From the NCBI GenBank assembly GCA_001899255.1, contig MKVX01000011.1:248001-312000 (forward strand): a stretch of 64,000 nt of DNA, read 5' to 3'. Shown piece by piece: positions 8,874 to 18,687 of the stretch; position 1 is the stretch's first letter, and each line of letters starts with the position of its first letter. The DNA is from Rhizobiales bacterium 62-47 (GTDB taxonomy: Bacteria; Pseudomonadota; Alphaproteobacteria; Rhizobiales; Xanthobacteraceae). The notes under the pieces were generated by a model. The model made no database searches. It was not told the origin of the DNA and saw only the letters and a program-made list of their open reading frames with translations. A program made the translations under genes and the position numbers.

Positions 8874-11081
8874 TCAATCCTGAATCTTGGAGAAGTCCGC
8901 GACCGCTCGCGTGGCGGCGCGGATTTCGTTCAAGAGCTTGAGACGATTTTCGCGCACCTGCGCATTGTCGTCGTTGACTTTCACCTTGTCGAAGAACGCA
9001 TCGACCGCCGGACGAAGCTTGGCCATCGCGGTCATCGCGCTCGCGAAGTCTTCCTTCGCGACGGCAGCGCTGGCCTCGGTCTTAACCTGATCGATAGCGG
9101 TGGCGAGCGCCTTCTCCTCGTCGGCGACGAACAGCTTGGCATCGGGCGCACCGTCGAACTTGCGCTTGTCCTTCTTCTCCTCGATGGCGAGGATGTTCGA
9201 CGCGCGCTTGGTGCCGGCGAGCAGGTTCTTGCCGTCGTCGGTGTCGAGGAATTTTCCCAGCGCCTCGACGCGGCGCACGATCATCAACAGGTCGTCCTGC
9301 CCTTCCAGCGCGAACACCGCGTCAACCAGATCGTGCCGCGCGCCCTGATCGCGCAGCTGGACTTTCAGACGGTCGGCGAAGAAATCCAACAGATCAAGAC
9401 TGCTGCTATCAGCTTGACGACCCGCAAAAGATCGAGTGGTCGTTAGTGTCGCGCCAAAAAAATGCGGAGAATCAATTCCTGCGTTCTTAGCGGCCTCAAC
9501 TTTTCTTCGATTGCCGACGGTAAGGATGCTCCCTCTCACCAGACCGAAATGCGTTGAAGTTGTTGAGACAAGTGGAAACCGTATGTCGTTCTCAACGATC
9601 AGCCTTATCACCCCCAGCGCCGCTCTCCGCAGCGCATAAGGATCTTTTGAGCCCGTCGGCTTCTCGTCGATAGACCAAAAACCGGTCAACGTGTCGATCT
9701 TGTCGGCCAGCGCCACTGCAATCGAAACCGGATCGGTCGGCACACGATCGGTCGGGCCAACCGGCTTGTAGTGCTCCTCGCACGCCGCAGCGACCGAGGC
9801 ATCCTCACCCTGCGCAAGCGCGTAATACTTGCCCATCAGCCCCTGCACTTCGGGGAATTCGCCGACCACCTCGGTGAGCAAATCCGCCTTGCAGAGTCGC
9901 GCGGCGCGTTTCGCCTTTTCGACATCGGCACCGACCAGCGGTGCGATCTCGGCGGCCAAGCGCTCAATGCGCGCGATGCGCTCGGCCTGCGTGCCGAGCT
10001 TCTCGTGGAACACGATCTGCTCGAACTTCGGCAGCCGGTCTTCGAGTTTCGTCTTCAGGTCAGTGTCGTAGAAAAACTTGGCGTCCGACAGCCGCGCGCG
10101 GATGACGCGCTCGTTGCCCGCAATGATCGCCTTGCCGCCATCGGTCGCCTCGATGTTGGCGACGAGGATGAACTTGTTGGCGAGCTTGCCGCTTTTCGGA
10201 TCGTTGACGACAAAGCACTTCTGGTTGTTGCGGATGGTGGCGCGGATCACCTCGCCGGGGATCGACAAGAATTCCTTGTCGAACGAACCCATCAGCACCA
10301 CCGGCCATTCGACCAGCCCCGACACCTCGTCCAGCAACACCTGATCTTCGACCAGTTCAAAACCTTGCGCGAACGCCAATTCCTTCGCGTCGGCGAGAAT
10401 GATGTCCTTGCGGCGCTGCGGATCGAGCACAACTTTGGCGTCGAACAGCTTGGCCTCATAATCCTCGAAGCGGCGCACGCTGAATTCATCCGGCGCCATG
10501 AAACGATGGCCGCGCGTCACCTGACCGGCCTTGATGCCGGCGACATCGAACGCCACGACGTCCGGCTCCTCGGTCTCCATGCCGAAGGTGGCGACGATCG
10601 AATGCAGCGGCCGCACCCATTGCAGCGCGCCCGCTTTCGCCGAGCGTTCGCCCCAGCGCATCGATTTCGGCCACGGGAAGGTGCGCACGATGACCGGCAG
10701 GATTTCCGCGATCACATCGATTGCCGGGCGTCCGGTCTTCTCGATCAGCGCAACGTAAAAGTCGCCCTTCTTCGGGTCTTTCTGGATTTTCGCTTCATCG
10801 AGCGAATTCAGCCCGGTGGCTTTGAGGAAGCCCTGCACGGCGGCGTCCGGCGCACCGACCTTGGGTCCCTTGCGCTCGTCCTTGAGGTCGGGCTGCCGCG
10901 CCGGCAGGCCGTGAACGGTGAGCGCGAGACGGCGCGGCGTCGCGAACGCTTTCACACCATCGTAAACCAGCCCTTCGGCAACCAGCTTGTCAGTCACCAG
11001 CTTGCGCAGGTCGTCGGCCGCTTTCGCCTGCATGCGCGCGGGAATTTCTTCGGAGAACAATTCAAGCAGAAGATCGGGCAT
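8874..11081 (-). CDS. glyS: Glycyl-tRNA synthetase beta subunit
   Basis: The beta subunit of the bacterial alpha2beta2 glycyl-tRNA synthetase binds tRNA(Gly). At 735 residues it is of normal family size. The N-terminus [18 protein letters not shown] is diagnostic, followed by [19 protein letters not shown] and WPKSMRWG; the C-terminal anticodon-binding DALR-like domain ends with [19 protein letters not shown]. It starts three bases after the glyQ stop, so both subunits are co-translated from one operon. A stretch of roughly 60 residues before [17 protein letters not shown] (bases about 9395-9600) has visibly lower GC and different codons from the rest. This lies in a linker known to vary in the family, and the frame is intact. 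Confidence 0.95.
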   Translation of the reverse strand: MPDLLLELFSEEIPARMQAKAADDLRKLVTDKLVAEGLVYDGVKAFATPRRLALTVHGLPARQPDLKDERKGPKVGAPDAAVQGFLKATGLNSLDEAKIQKDPKKGDFYVALIEKTGRPAIDVIAEILPVIVRTFPWPKSMRWGERSAKAGALQWVRPLHSIVATFGMETEEPDVVAFDVAGIKAGQVTRGHRFMAPDEFSVRRFEDYEAKLFDAKVVLDPQRRKDIILADAKELAFAQGFELVEDQVLLDEVSGLVEWPVVLMGSFDKEFLSIPGEVIRATIRNNQKCFVVNDPKSGKLANKFILVANIEATDGGKAIIAGNERVIRARLSDAKFFYDTDLKTKLEDRLPKFEQIVFHEKLGTQAERIARIERLAAEIAPLVGADVEKAKRAARLCKADLLTEVVGEFPEVQGLMGKYYALAQGEDASVAAACEEHYKPVGPTDRVPTDPVSIAVALADKIDTLTGFWSIDEKPTGSKDPYALRRAALGVIRLIVENDIRFPLVSTTSTHFGLVRGSILTVGNRRKVEAAKNAGIDSPHFFGATLTTTRSFAGRQADSSSLDLLDFFADRLKVQLRDQGARHDLVDAVFALEGQDDLLMIVRRVEALGKFLDTDDGKNLLAGTKRASNILAIEEKKDKRKFDGAPDAKLFVADEEKALATAIDQVKTEASAAVAKEDFASAMTAMAKLRPAVDAFFDKVKVNDDNAQVRENRLKLLNEIRAATRAVADFSKIQD

Positions 11082-11084
11082 GAC

Positions 11085-12014
11085 TCAGGCTCCGCCCGCT
11101 TCGGTGTGGACCCACGCTTCGCCGCAGGCTTTCGCCAGTTCGCGCACGCGCAGGATGTAGCTCTGCCGCTCCGTCACCGAGATGACGCCGCGCGCATCGA
11201 GCAGGTTGAAGACATGGCTGGCCTTGATGCATTGATCGTAGGCCGGCAGCGCCATCAGATGCGCCTCGCGCTTGCCGTCCTTCCATCCTGCCTCGAGATA
11301 TTTCTTGCAGGCGCCCTCGGCCATCTTGAACTGCTCGAACAGCATCGCGGTGTCCGAATGCTCGAAGTTGTGCCGCGAATATTCCTGCTCGGCCTGCAGG
11401 AACACATCGCCATAGGTCACCTTCTCGGCGCCGTCGCGGCCGTTGAAGTTGAGATCGTAGACGTTGTCGACGCCCTGCACATACATCGCCAGCCGCTCGA
11501 GCCCGTAGGTGAGCTCGCCGGCGACCGGCGCGCATTCGACACCGGCGACCTGCTGAAAGTAAGTGAACTGCGACACCTCCATGCCGTCGCACCAGCATTC
11601 CCAGCCGAGCCCCCAGGCCCCGAGCGTCGGGCTTTCCCAATCGTCCTCGACGAAGCGAACGTCATGCAGCGCGGCGTCGACGCCGATCGCGGCGAGCGAT
11701 TTCAGATAAAGATCCTGAATGTCGGGCGGCGACGGCTTCAGGATCACCTGGAACTGATAGTAATGCTGCAGCCGGTTCGGGTTCTCGCCGTAGCGACCGT
11801 CCTTCGGGCGGCGCGACGGCTGCACGTAAGCGGCATTCCAGCGCTTTGGTCCCAGCGCGCGCAAGGTCGTCGCCGGGTGAAAGGTCCCCGCTCCCACCTC
11901 CATATCGTAAGGTTGCAGGATGACGCAGCCGTAATCGGCCCAGTATCGCTGCAACGTCAGGATCAGTCCCTGGAACGAGCGTTCGGGACGCATATGGGGA
12001 GGCAGAGATTGCAT
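11085..12014 (-). CDS. glyQ: Glycyl-tRNA synthetase alpha subunit
   Basis: The catalytic alpha subunit forms glycyl-adenylate and charges tRNA(Gly) together with GlyS. Diagnostic motifs are [61 protein letters not shown] and [18 protein letters not shown]. The frame stays open 27 codons upstream, but homologues begin close to the ATG at 12014, giving 309 residues; no strong Shine-Dalgarno sequence is visible, so the ATG at 11993 is a possible alternative. It is the first gene of the glyQ-glyS operon. The upstream 300 bp holds its promoter region. Confidence 0.95.
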   Translation of the reverse strand: MQSLPPHMRPERSFQGLILTLQRYWADYGCVILQPYDMEVGAGTFHPATTLRALGPKRWNAAYVQPSRRPKDGRYGENPNRLQHYYQFQVILKPSPPDIQDLYLKSLAAIGVDAALHDVRFVEDDWESPTLGAWGLGWECWCDGMEVSQFTYFQQVAGVECAPVAGELTYGLERLAMYVQGVDNVYDLNFNGRDGAEKVTYGDVFLQAEQEYSRHNFEHSDTAMLFEQFKMAEGACKKYLEAGWKDGKREAHLMALPAYDQCIKASHVFNLLDARGVISVTERQSYILRVRELAKACGEAWVHTEAGGA

Positions 12015-12317
12015 CGTGAGATTTCTGGATTCACCAAGAGAAACACAAGCGGAACAAGCGCGCGGGACCGTATCGACCGCGGCACGTGGAATCAAGGCGA
12101 CGTTGGGCGAGCACCCGATTCAGACAATTGGATCAAGCTGCGGAACTGACAGATAACGCTACTGTCATCAAGCTGCAAACGATTGCGGATTATTAGGAGA
12201 GCGGCGGCTATCACGCCAATCATGGTGCGAAGCTGTCACAGCGCGCCATGCTCCAAGCTTGCTCGCCGGTTGCAGGGGTGATGCCCCACCCCATGCCGGC
12301 GGGGTGGCCTTGCTCAA
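12015..12317. other. Intergenic region upstream of glyQ
   Basis: About 300 bp without a supported gene. It should contain the glyQS promoter, which I cannot place with confidence, and near its right end a GC-rich hairpin (12286-12307) that may terminate the upstream 72-residue gene. Confidence 0.4.
12286..12307 (-). terminator. Possible terminator hairpin after the 72-residue gene
   Basis: CCACCCC and GGGGTGG form a 7-bp stem with an 8-base loop just past the stop at 12318. No clear U tract follows, so it may only be a transcript-end stabiliser. Confidence 0.35.
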
Positions 12318-12536
12318 TTATTCCGGACGGTAAGCGCCGGTGCGCGGGTCGCGCCGCAGGGTCGGAATTTTCTGCGTCTGCATCGTCTCGGCAACGCGGG
12401 CCAGCCGCGCCTCTTCGAGCTCGGCATTGATCCGGCGCGCGGTTCGATAGGCCCAGCGCACCACGGCAAGTCCGCCCAGGGCACCTGCAAATGCAATCAG
12501 CGGCGGCATCGGTCGATCCTTCTCATTGTCCGTCAT
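12318..12536 (-). CDS. Small single-pass membrane protein, hypothetical
   Basis: A 72-residue protein starting MTDNEKDRPMPPLIAFAGAL. One hydrophobic segment (PPLIAFAGALGGLAVVRWAY) is followed by a basic, helical C-terminal half ending PRTGAYRPE. I do not recognise a characterised family. The ATG at 12536 has a GGGGG run six bases upstream, whereas the longer reading frame overlaps the upstream protease gene out of frame, so the short form is chosen. It lies 77 bp downstream of the S49 protease on the same strand and may be co-transcribed with it. Confidence 0.55.
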   Translation of the reverse strand: MTDNEKDRPMPPLIAFAGALGGLAVVRWAYRTARRINAELEEARLARVAETMQTQKIPTLRRDPRTGAYRPE

Positions 12537-12613
12537 CACGCGCCCCCTTTGGCCGGTATTTTCGCGCACCCGGGCCGCCTCCGCAAGCGACCAAAAGGCG
12601 CGGGAGTCTACAA

Positions 12614-13489
12614 CTAAAGCCCGAATTTGGCCCAAATCGCCCGCTCCTCCAGCGACGAGATCAGCCCGTCGGGCAACCCCGCCACGCCGTCGCGCAACGC
12701 CGAAGCCCCGGCGCCGGATTTGCGGCCTAACAGTCCCGACAGCAGGCTGCTGGGGGGCGCCACCACCGGTGTCTTGACCTTGTCGCCATAGCGCGACCGC
12801 AGGACCGTCCGCAGGTCGCCGATTCCGTCTGCGAGGCCGAGCGCCACCGAGGTCTCGCCGGCCCAATATTCGCCGGTGAACAGGAAGTCGTCGCCGCCCT
12901 TCAACCGCGCCCCCCGGCTTTGCTTGACCAGCGCGATGAAGGTGGCATGGATTTCGCGCTGGATCGTCTTGAGGCGCGCCACGTCGTCGGGCTTTTCCGG
13001 CAGGAACGGATCCAGCGTCGCCTTGTGTTCGCCTGCGGTATAAAGCCGCCGCTCGACGCCGATCTTGCGGATCAGTTCCTGAAATCCGAACGAGCCACCG
13101 ACGACACCGATCGATCCGAGGATCGACGACGGGTCGCAGAAGATTTCATCACCGGCGCAGGCGATCATGTAACCGCCGGATGCGGCAACGTCCTCGACGA
13201 ACACCAGCACCGGAAGTTTTTTCTCCACCGCGAGTTGCCGGATGCGCTGATAGATCAAGCGCGACTGCACCGGCGAACCGCCCGGCGAATTGATCACCAC
13301 CGCCACCGCCCTGGCATTGCGCATGGCAAAGGCGCGTTCGAGGATCTTGGCGACACCGGCGAGCGACATGCCGGGACGCAGCGGCGTCACCGCGCCGATG
13401 GTGCCGGACAATCGCACCACCGGAACCAGCGCCGCGTCTTTGCGCCAGCGCTGCGGCACCAGTTTCGCCAGAGTCTGCATCATACCCAT
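12614..13489 (-). CDS. S49 family serine protease (SppA/SohB-like)
   Basis: A 291-residue peptidase of the signal-peptide-peptidase A class, which degrades cleaved signal peptides or membrane-bound peptides. It has the fold motifs VVINSPGGSPVQS and VFVEDVAASGGYMIACAGDEI with the nucleophile Ser at about 104, then SILGSIGVVGG, and the general-base Lys at about 156 in AGEHKATLDPF; the 52-residue spacing fits the Ser/Lys dyad of single-domain SppA. No clear signal anchor precedes the domain, so membrane attachment is unsure. The ATG at 13489 has GGAG eight bases upstream and is preferred over the ORF's further start. Confidence 0.85.
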   Translation of the reverse strand: MGMMQTLAKLVPQRWRKDAALVPVVRLSGTIGAVTPLRPGMSLAGVAKILERAFAMRNARAVAVVINSPGGSPVQSRLIYQRIRQLAVEKKLPVLVFVEDVAASGGYMIACAGDEIFCDPSSILGSIGVVGGSFGFQELIRKIGVERRLYTAGEHKATLDPFLPEKPDDVARLKTIQREIHATFIALVKQSRGARLKGGDDFLFTGEYWAGETSVALGLADGIGDLRTVLRSRYGDKVKTPVVAPPSSLLSGLLGRKSGAGASALRDGVAGLPDGLISSLEERAIWAKFGL

Positions 13490-13626
13490 TCCGTTCACTC
13501 CACTGCGGCACAAACCGCTTTTACCGAACGTTCACCATTCTCGATCACGACACTGTCATCGAACGTCTGGAACGCGAATTGCAGTTTAGCGATATACTGC
13601 AACCCGACCCTGCAGCGGAGAATGAC

Positions 13627-13725
13627 ATGAAAATCTATCTGCTGATCGTCTTGATGGGCGCTCTTTGGACCGCAATCCGCGTCACGTCGACGCAAAAGCG
13701 CGAGAACGAGCCGCTTTCGCAATAA
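13627..13725 (+). CDS. Possible 32-residue membrane microprotein
   Basis: A short ORF starting MKIYLLIVLMGALWTAI and ending RENEPLSQ. An ATG with GGAG six bases upstream opens a frame encoding one hydrophobic helix followed by a charged tail. It occupies most of the 230-bp gap between two genes on the opposite strand. The combination of ribosome site and membrane segment suggests translation, but length alone cannot exclude chance. Confidence 0.4.
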   Translation: MKIYLLIVLMGALWTAIRVTSTQKRENEPLSQ

Positions 13726-13745
13726 AGAGCCCTTCCCCTATCCCA

Positions 13746-14513
13746 TCATCGCGCGGCAAGCGGAAGCAACTTGTCGCCGGCCAGCACAGCCTGCGTCATT
13801 TCATTAGGCACGCCTGCCGCATCGTTGAGCATCACCGCTGGAAGAATTTGCATCGGCGCTCCGCCGCCCTTGATGGCGCGGACGAGAATGCGAATCGCCG
13901 GCTGCGACGCCACACCATGCACCGGCTGCAGCGCGATGCTGCCGAAACCACGATCGAGCGCCGCCAGCACCTCTTTGATAGCTTCGGCGCGCCAGATCAT
14001 CGTCAGCGCGCCGCCGGGTTTCAGGATCCGACGCGCCGCATGAACCCAATCCTCCAGCGTCGTCGCCGTGGCCATATGCGCCAATCGGCGACTGCGATCG
14101 TGCGAGGACTGCTGCCGGGCACGATCGTTGAACGGCGGATTCATCAGCACCACGTCGGCGCTATCCGGGCCGAGACCGGCGGCGGCAAAAACCGCGGCGC
14201 CAGCGGAGACATCCAGCGTCAGCACCTCGGCGGCAATGCCATTCGACGACGCGTTGACGGAAGCGAGCCCGGCCAGCGCCGGATCGATCTCGACCAGCAC
14301 CAGGTCGATATCGCGTGCGCGTTGCGCCACAGCCAGCCCGGCGGCGCCGACGCCGGCGCCGAAATCGACCACGCGCTCTCCCGGCCTGACCGCAACCGAC
14401 GCCGCGAGCAGCATGGCGTCGTGCCCGGCGCGGTGGCCGCTCGCGGGCTGCCGCAACCGCAACCGGCCGCCGAGCAGCGTGTCGTCGGTGACCGCATCCG
14501 GCGGGCTAGACAT
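13746..14513 (-). CDS. N6-adenine methyltransferase, TrmN6-like
   Basis: A class I SAM-dependent methyltransferase of 255 residues. Motif I is VVDFGAGVGAAGLAVA, and motif IV is NPPF in VVLMNPPFNDRARQ, typical of enzymes methylating an exocyclic amino group. Close relatives are annotated as tRNA1(Val) A37 N6-methyltransferase, though RNA or DNA specificity cannot be decided from sequence. The start at 14513 overlaps the end of the upstream DUF2007 gene by eight bases, implying translational coupling. Confidence 0.75.
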   Translation of the reverse strand: MSSPPDAVTDDTLLGGRLRLRQPASGHRAGHDAMLLAASVAVRPGERVVDFGAGVGAAGLAVAQRARDIDLVLVEIDPALAGLASVNASSNGIAAEVLTLDVSAGAAVFAAAGLGPDSADVVLMNPPFNDRARQQSSHDRSRRLAHMATATTLEDWVHAARRILKPGGALTMIWRAEAIKEVLAALDRGFGSIALQPVHGVASQPAIRILVRAIKGGGAPMQILPAVMLNDAAGVPNEMTQAVLAGDKLLPLAAR

Positions 14514-14733
14514 CGGGCCGCAACTCATGCTCGAGCCCGGCATCGATAAGGAGTTGCCGCGCCTCGCGATTGTCGTCCTCGTGGACGAGAATCCGGCGCG
14601 GGATGATACCGAGCGAGCCTTCGACGATGCTCATGTTCTGGTCCAGCACCAGATGATGGATATTGGCGCTATCGAGCAGCGCGCCGATCGCCGAGACCAG
14701 GACCACGTCGTTGGTTCGCACCAGTTCACGCAC
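14506..14733 (-). CDS. DUF2007 domain protein
   Basis: A 75-residue cytosolic protein with the DUF2007 pattern: MRELVRTNDVVLVSAIGALL, a central VLDQNMSIVEGSLG and the C-terminal DDNREARQLLIDAGL. Family members resemble PII-like ferredoxin-fold signal domains, but no function is established for them. GTG start with GGAG seven bases upstream. Its 3' end overlaps the methyltransferase start, so the two form an operon. It is divergent from the polyprenyl synthase gene with about 230 bp between. Confidence 0.75.
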   Translation of the reverse strand: MRELVRTNDVVLVSAIGALLDSANIHHLVLDQNMSIVEGSLGIIPRRILVHEDDNREARQLLIDAGLEHELRPDV

Positions 14734-14964
14734 ACCCGATCTCCTTATTGTGCCGTCTTTCGTATCTCAGGCGGCGCGTCAATCGTTTCTTGCCCTTGCC
14801 GCTTCACACAGCCCTTTCTATGGTTATAGAACGGCTTTCGAGACAAGCGCGAATTCCCCCGGCGGCGTCCGGGATATTGGGCCTGCCTCGAAGCATCGGA
14901 CCTAAATATCGATTTTTCGAGATATTTTTGTCCACTCGATCCTTTTGCAGCTTGGAGAAACTGC

Positions 14965-15975
14965 GTGGCGGTGATTGTTCCTTTCGAGAGTCCCTCGAGC
15001 GCATCGATTGATCAGCTCGTCGAACTCGTTGCCGCCGACATGGAGCGGGTCAACGCCACCATCCTGTCCCGCACGGGATCGGAAGTGACGATGATTCCCG
15101 AGGTCGCCAATCACCTGATCTCGTCGGGCGGCAAGCGCCTGCGGCCGATGCTGACGCTGGCGATGGCCGGGCTGTCCGGTTATGCCGGCGACGGCCACAT
15201 CAAGCTCGCCGCCTCGGTCGAATTCATGCACACGGCAACCTTGCTGCACGACGACGTCGTCGACGAAAGCGAACTGCGGCGCGGCAAATTGTCCGCCCGC
15301 ATGGTGTGGGGCAACGAGGCTAGCGTGCTGGTCGGCGATTTCCTGCTCGGCCAGGCCTTCCGCATGATGGTCGAGGTCGGTTCGCTGCGCGCGCTGGACA
15401 TCCTGTCGTCGGCCGCCGCGACGATCGCCGAAGGCGAAGTGATGCAGCTTGCCGCCGCCAAGAACACCGCCACCACCGAAGACGAATACCTCGCAGTGAT
15501 CCGTGGCAAGACCGCCGAACTGTTCGCCGCCGCCTGCGAGGTCGGCCCGGTGATCGCCAATCATCCGAAGGCCGAACAGGCCGCAGCCGCCAGCTACGGG
15601 ATGAATCTCGGCATTGCCTTCCAGCTCGTCGACGACGTGCTCGACTACGGCGGCAAGTCCGCCAAGCTCGGCAAGAATGTCGGCGACGATTTCCGCGAGG
15701 GCAAGATCACCCTGCCGGTGGTGCTGGCATTCCGCCGCGGCAACGACACCGAACGCGAATTCTGGGTGCGGGCGCTGGAGCGCGGCGAAATCGGCGAAGG
15801 CGATCTCGATCACGCCATCGGGCTGATGACCAAGCACCGCGCGCTGGAAGATACGCTGAGCCGCGCACATCATTACGGCGCCATGGCCGTCGATGCGCTG
15901 GCGCTGTTTCCGCCGTCACAGATGAAGACGGCGCTGGAACAAGTGGTGGCGTTCTGCCTGGCGCGCTCGCACTAA
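14965..15975 (+). CDS. ispB: Polyprenyl diphosphate synthase (octaprenyl/decaprenyl type)
   Basis: Elongates farnesyl diphosphate with isopentenyl diphosphate to the long side chain of ubiquinone. Chain length cannot be read from sequence; ubiquinone-10 is typical of the clade. The 336 residues include GGKRLRP (55-61), the first aspartate-rich motif DDVVD (96-100) and the second, DDVLD (223-227), which bind Mg and the allylic substrate. GTG start with GGAG seven bases upstream. An AT-rich dyad (14904-14927) in the short leader may be a promoter or hairpin element. It is convergent with ispE, itself part of isoprenoid synthesis. Confidence 0.93.
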   Translation: MAVIVPFESPSSASIDQLVELVAADMERVNATILSRTGSEVTMIPEVANHLISSGGKRLRPMLTLAMAGLSGYAGDGHIKLAASVEFMHTATLLHDDVVDESELRRGKLSARMVWGNEASVLVGDFLLGQAFRMMVEVGSLRALDILSSAAATIAEGEVMQLAAAKNTATTEDEYLAVIRGKTAELFAAACEVGPVIANHPKAEQAAAASYGMNLGIAFQLVDDVLDYGGKSAKLGKNVGDDFREGKITLPVVLAFRRGNDTEREFWVRALERGEIGEGDLDHAIGLMTKHRALEDTLSRAHHYGAMAVDALALFPPSQMKTALEQVVAFCLARSH

Positions 15976-16009
15976 CCCCGCACCAGCTAAAAGCATCCAG
16001 GCGCGCGGA

Positions 16010-16894
16010 CTAGCCCAGCGTGCCGGCGTGCACCCACCATCCCGGCTGACTTTGCCGGAGTACGGCGGCGGCGGCTTGCGCATCGGCATCGGTGTCGAAG
16101 ATGGCAAAGCATGTCGCGCCGGAGCCGGACATCCGCGCCAGCCGAACGCCTTGCGCATCGCGTAGCGCGGTGAGCACCTCGCCGATCACCGGCTGCAATT
16201 TGATCGCCGGCGCTTCGAGATCGTTGCGGCCGCGCGCCAGCGCCTTGAGCAGTTCCTCGACCGGCGCATCCAGCTTCGGCCACGCCAGCGAGCGCACCAC
16301 ATCGGTAACGCCGACGAGAATTTCGCCGTGCTTGAGGCCGAGCGCCTTGAACACATCGACCGTGGCCACCGCGATCCTCGGATTGACCATCACGCAGCAA
16401 AACTTCGGAAAGCTCAGCGGCGAAATCTGCTCGCCGACGCCGGTCATCAGGCATGACTGCGAGACGAGGCAGACCGGCACATCGGCGCCGGTCAATCGCG
16501 CCGCTTCGATCACGCGCGGATCGTCCAGCGCGATGCCATTGAGCCGCGCCAGCAGCCGCAACGCCGCTGCCGCATCCGCCGACCCGCCACCGATGCCGGC
16601 CGCCACCGGCAATTGCTTGTCCAGTGCGAAATGGCCCAGCACCAGCCCGGGAATTCGCTCATCGAGCAGACGCGCCGCCTTGATGACGAGATTCTCCGCG
16701 ACCTCGCCGCACTCGCCTGCACGCGGCCCCGTCGCGGTCAGCGACAACTCCGGGCCTGCCTCCAGCGTCAGCCGGTCCGCGCAATCGGCGAACGCCACCA
16801 GACTGGCAAGATCGTGATAGCCGTCGACGCGGCGCCCCAACACGCGGAGGGTCAGGTTGACCTTCGCGCGCGCCTCTTCAATCAGTACCGACAT
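16010..16894 (-). CDS. ispE: 4-diphosphocytidyl-2-C-methyl-D-erythritol kinase
   Basis: A GHMP-fold kinase of the MEP isoprenoid pathway that phosphorylates the 2-hydroxyl of CDP-methylerythritol. The N-terminus EARAKVNLTLRVLGRR contains the substrate Lys/Asn motif; LPVAAGIGGGSADAAAAL is the GHMP ATP-binding loop; the C-terminal ARMSGSGATCFAIF motif is also canonical. 294 residues. The ATG at 16894 is chosen because homologues start there, with a GGGG run upstream. It lies 17 bp after the TPR gene on the same strand, forming a two-gene operon. Confidence 0.95.
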   Translation of the reverse strand: MSVLIEEARAKVNLTLRVLGRRVDGYHDLASLVAFADCADRLTLEAGPELSLTATGPRAGECGEVAENLVIKAARLLDERIPGLVLGHFALDKQLPVAAGIGGGSADAAAALRLLARLNGIALDDPRVIEAARLTGADVPVCLVSQSCLMTGVGEQISPLSFPKFCCVMVNPRIAVATVDVFKALGLKHGEILVGVTDVVRSLAWPKLDAPVEELLKALARGRNDLEAPAIKLQPVIGEVLTALRDAQGVRLARMSGSGATCFAIFDTDADAQAAAAVLRQSQPGWWVHAGTLG

Positions 16895-16911
16895 TGGCCC
16901 CCGCCACCCGA

Positions 16912-18687
16912 TCAACCGCCCTTGTCGTTGTCTTTTTTCTTGTCGGCCGCTGCCGCCGCGGGCGTCTCGTCCGGCGGCAGGCCGTTTTCGATCTTGGCTT
17001 CGATCTTCGGCAAATCTTCAGGGTCCGGCTTCAGATCGCGCGCGTGCGCCCACTGGAAGCGGGCCTCGAGCGTGCGGCCGACGCGCCAATAAGCGTCACC
17101 CAGATGATCGTTGATGGTCGGATCTTCCGGCTTCAGGTCGATGGCGCGCTCGAGGTGCTTCACCGCGTCCTGATAATTGCCGATGCGATAATAGGCCCAG
17201 CCGAGCGAGTCGACGATATAGCCGTCGTCGGGGCGCTGTTCGACCGCGCGCTTGATCATCTTCATCGCGTCATCGAGATAAAGGCCGCGATCGATCCAGG
17301 AATAGCCGAGATAGTTGAGCACATGCGGCTGCTCCGGCTTCAACTGAAGCGCCTTCTTCATGTCGGCTTCGGCTTTGTCCCACTGCTTGGAACGTTCCTC
17401 GCAGATGCCGCGGAAATAATAGTACACCCAGGTGTTGTTCTCGGTGCCGGTGAGCTGATCGATGGCGCTGCTGTAGGTGCCGACGCAATCGGCGAACTTC
17501 TTGCGCCCGCGCTCGATGTTGCCGAGCGCCATGATGGCTTCGATGTCCTTGGGATCTTCCTGCGTCACCTTCTTGAGGATGCCGATGGCCTCGTCGCTGC
17601 GATCGGCGGCATCGAGATCGGTGGCGAGTTGCACCTGCGCGTTACGGTGCAGCGGCGAGCTGGCCGGCACGCGTTCATAGACCTTGATCGCCATCTGCGG
17701 CTTCTTCACCGACTCGTAGAGATCGCCGAGAGACAGCAACGCCAGCGCATGGTTGGGTGCAAGGTGCAGCGCCAGTTGCAGATAGACCAGCGCCAGATCC
17801 TCGCCGCCACGCCGCGTCAGCGACGCGCCGATGCCATAAAGCGCTTCGGCAGCCCCGGCCTGCGGCGACTCCACCAGCGGCGACAGTTTCTTGCCCGCCT
17901 TGGTCTCGCGAATGCCCTCGACCACCAGCGGATGCCGCGCCAGCTTCTTGTCGTAGGCCTCGTAGACCGCGAGCGCGGCGGCGCTATCCTTGCGCGACAG
18001 CCAGCGCGCGTAGGCATCGGCCATCCGCAGCGCCGTCTCGTCCAGCTTGTGCGCCCGCTCCAACCGGATACCGGCCTCCTTCTGATTGCCGGACAGTTGC
18101 ATGATCAGTCCGGTGTGGAGATCCTTGAAGATCGGATACCATTCCGGCCCGGTCAGCTTGTCGATATTGGCAACCGCGGCCTGCGCGTCGCCAGCGCCAT
18201 ATTCGGCCCAGCCCGACAGCAGCACCGCCACCAGATCGGTGATCGGCCCGCGCACCGACTGGTTGATGTTGCGCTTGGCGGAATCGTAACGCTTCAGCTT
18301 GAGGTCATGGATGCCGAGCACCAGCCGCGCGACACGATTGGATTTGTCGATCTTGACAACTCGGTTGGCGAGCTTGACGGCCTCGTCGATGTTGCCGTCG
18401 GCCAGCGAGGAAATGAAGGCGCGGTCCAGCAACTCGTTGTTCTTCGGGTCCTTGCTCAGCGCCAGCCGGTAGAACTCGGCGGCCGATCCGGCGTCGCGCT
18501 CGATGCTGGCGTGGCGCGCGGCAAGATAGCTGCCGGACACCGTCATCTCGCGAAGCTCTTCGCGGGTCGGAAACGCAACCGAAGATTCCGTCGGATGATC
18601 CGGCGTCTGCGCCGCAAGCGGCCCCTGCAGCACCAGGGTGGCGACGGCCAGAGCGGCGATCGTCAGAGAATTCAAACGAGAAAGCAT
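16912..18687 (-). CDS. TPR-repeat exported protein
   Basis: A 591-residue protein with an N-terminal signal sequence (MLSRLNSLTIAALAVATLVLQG, cleavage near LAAQ) followed by many tetratricopeptide repeats. Recognisable repeats near the C-terminus include PHVLNYLGYSWIDRGLYLD, DGYIVDSLGWAYYRIGNYQD and PTINDHLGDAYWRVGRTLE, with the typical W/L-G-Y-A-P spacing. The tail is Ala/Asp/Lys-rich. TPR proteins scaffold protein complexes, and this is probably a periplasmic assembly factor. The longer frame upstream is ignored because the signal peptide begins at the ATG at 18687. It is linked to ispE, an arrangement I recall as common in this group. Confidence 0.85.
   Translation of the reverse strand: MLSRLNSLTIAALAVATLVLQGPLAAQTPDHPTESSVAFPTREELREMTVSGSYLAARHASIERDAGSAAEFYRLALSKDPKNNELLDRAFISSLADGNIDEAVKLANRVVKIDKSNRVARLVLGIHDLKLKRYDSAKRNINQSVRGPITDLVAVLLSGWAEYGAGDAQAAVANIDKLTGPEWYPIFKDLHTGLIMQLSGNQKEAGIRLERAHKLDETALRMADAYARWLSRKDSAAALAVYEAYDKKLARHPLVVEGIRETKAGKKLSPLVESPQAGAAEALYGIGASLTRRGGEDLALVYLQLALHLAPNHALALLSLGDLYESVKKPQMAIKVYERVPASSPLHRNAQVQLATDLDAADRSDEAIGILKKVTQEDPKDIEAIMALGNIERGRKKFADCVGTYSSAIDQLTGTENNTWVYYYFRGICEERSKQWDKAEADMKKALQLKPEQPHVLNYLGYSWIDRGLYLDDAMKMIKRAVEQRPDDGYIVDSLGWAYYRIGNYQDAVKHLERAIDLKPEDPTINDHLGDAYWRVGRTLEARFQWAHARDLKPDPEDLPKIEAKIENGLPPDETPAAAAADKKKDNDKGG

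Noticed and set aside
9771-12149. A 792-codon open frame on the plus strand opposite glyS and glyQ
   Set aside because: High-GC codon bias leaves antisense frames open. The minus strand encodes complete, clearly recognisable GlyS and GlyQ, and the plus-strand product has an Arg/His/Leu-rich composition with no motif.
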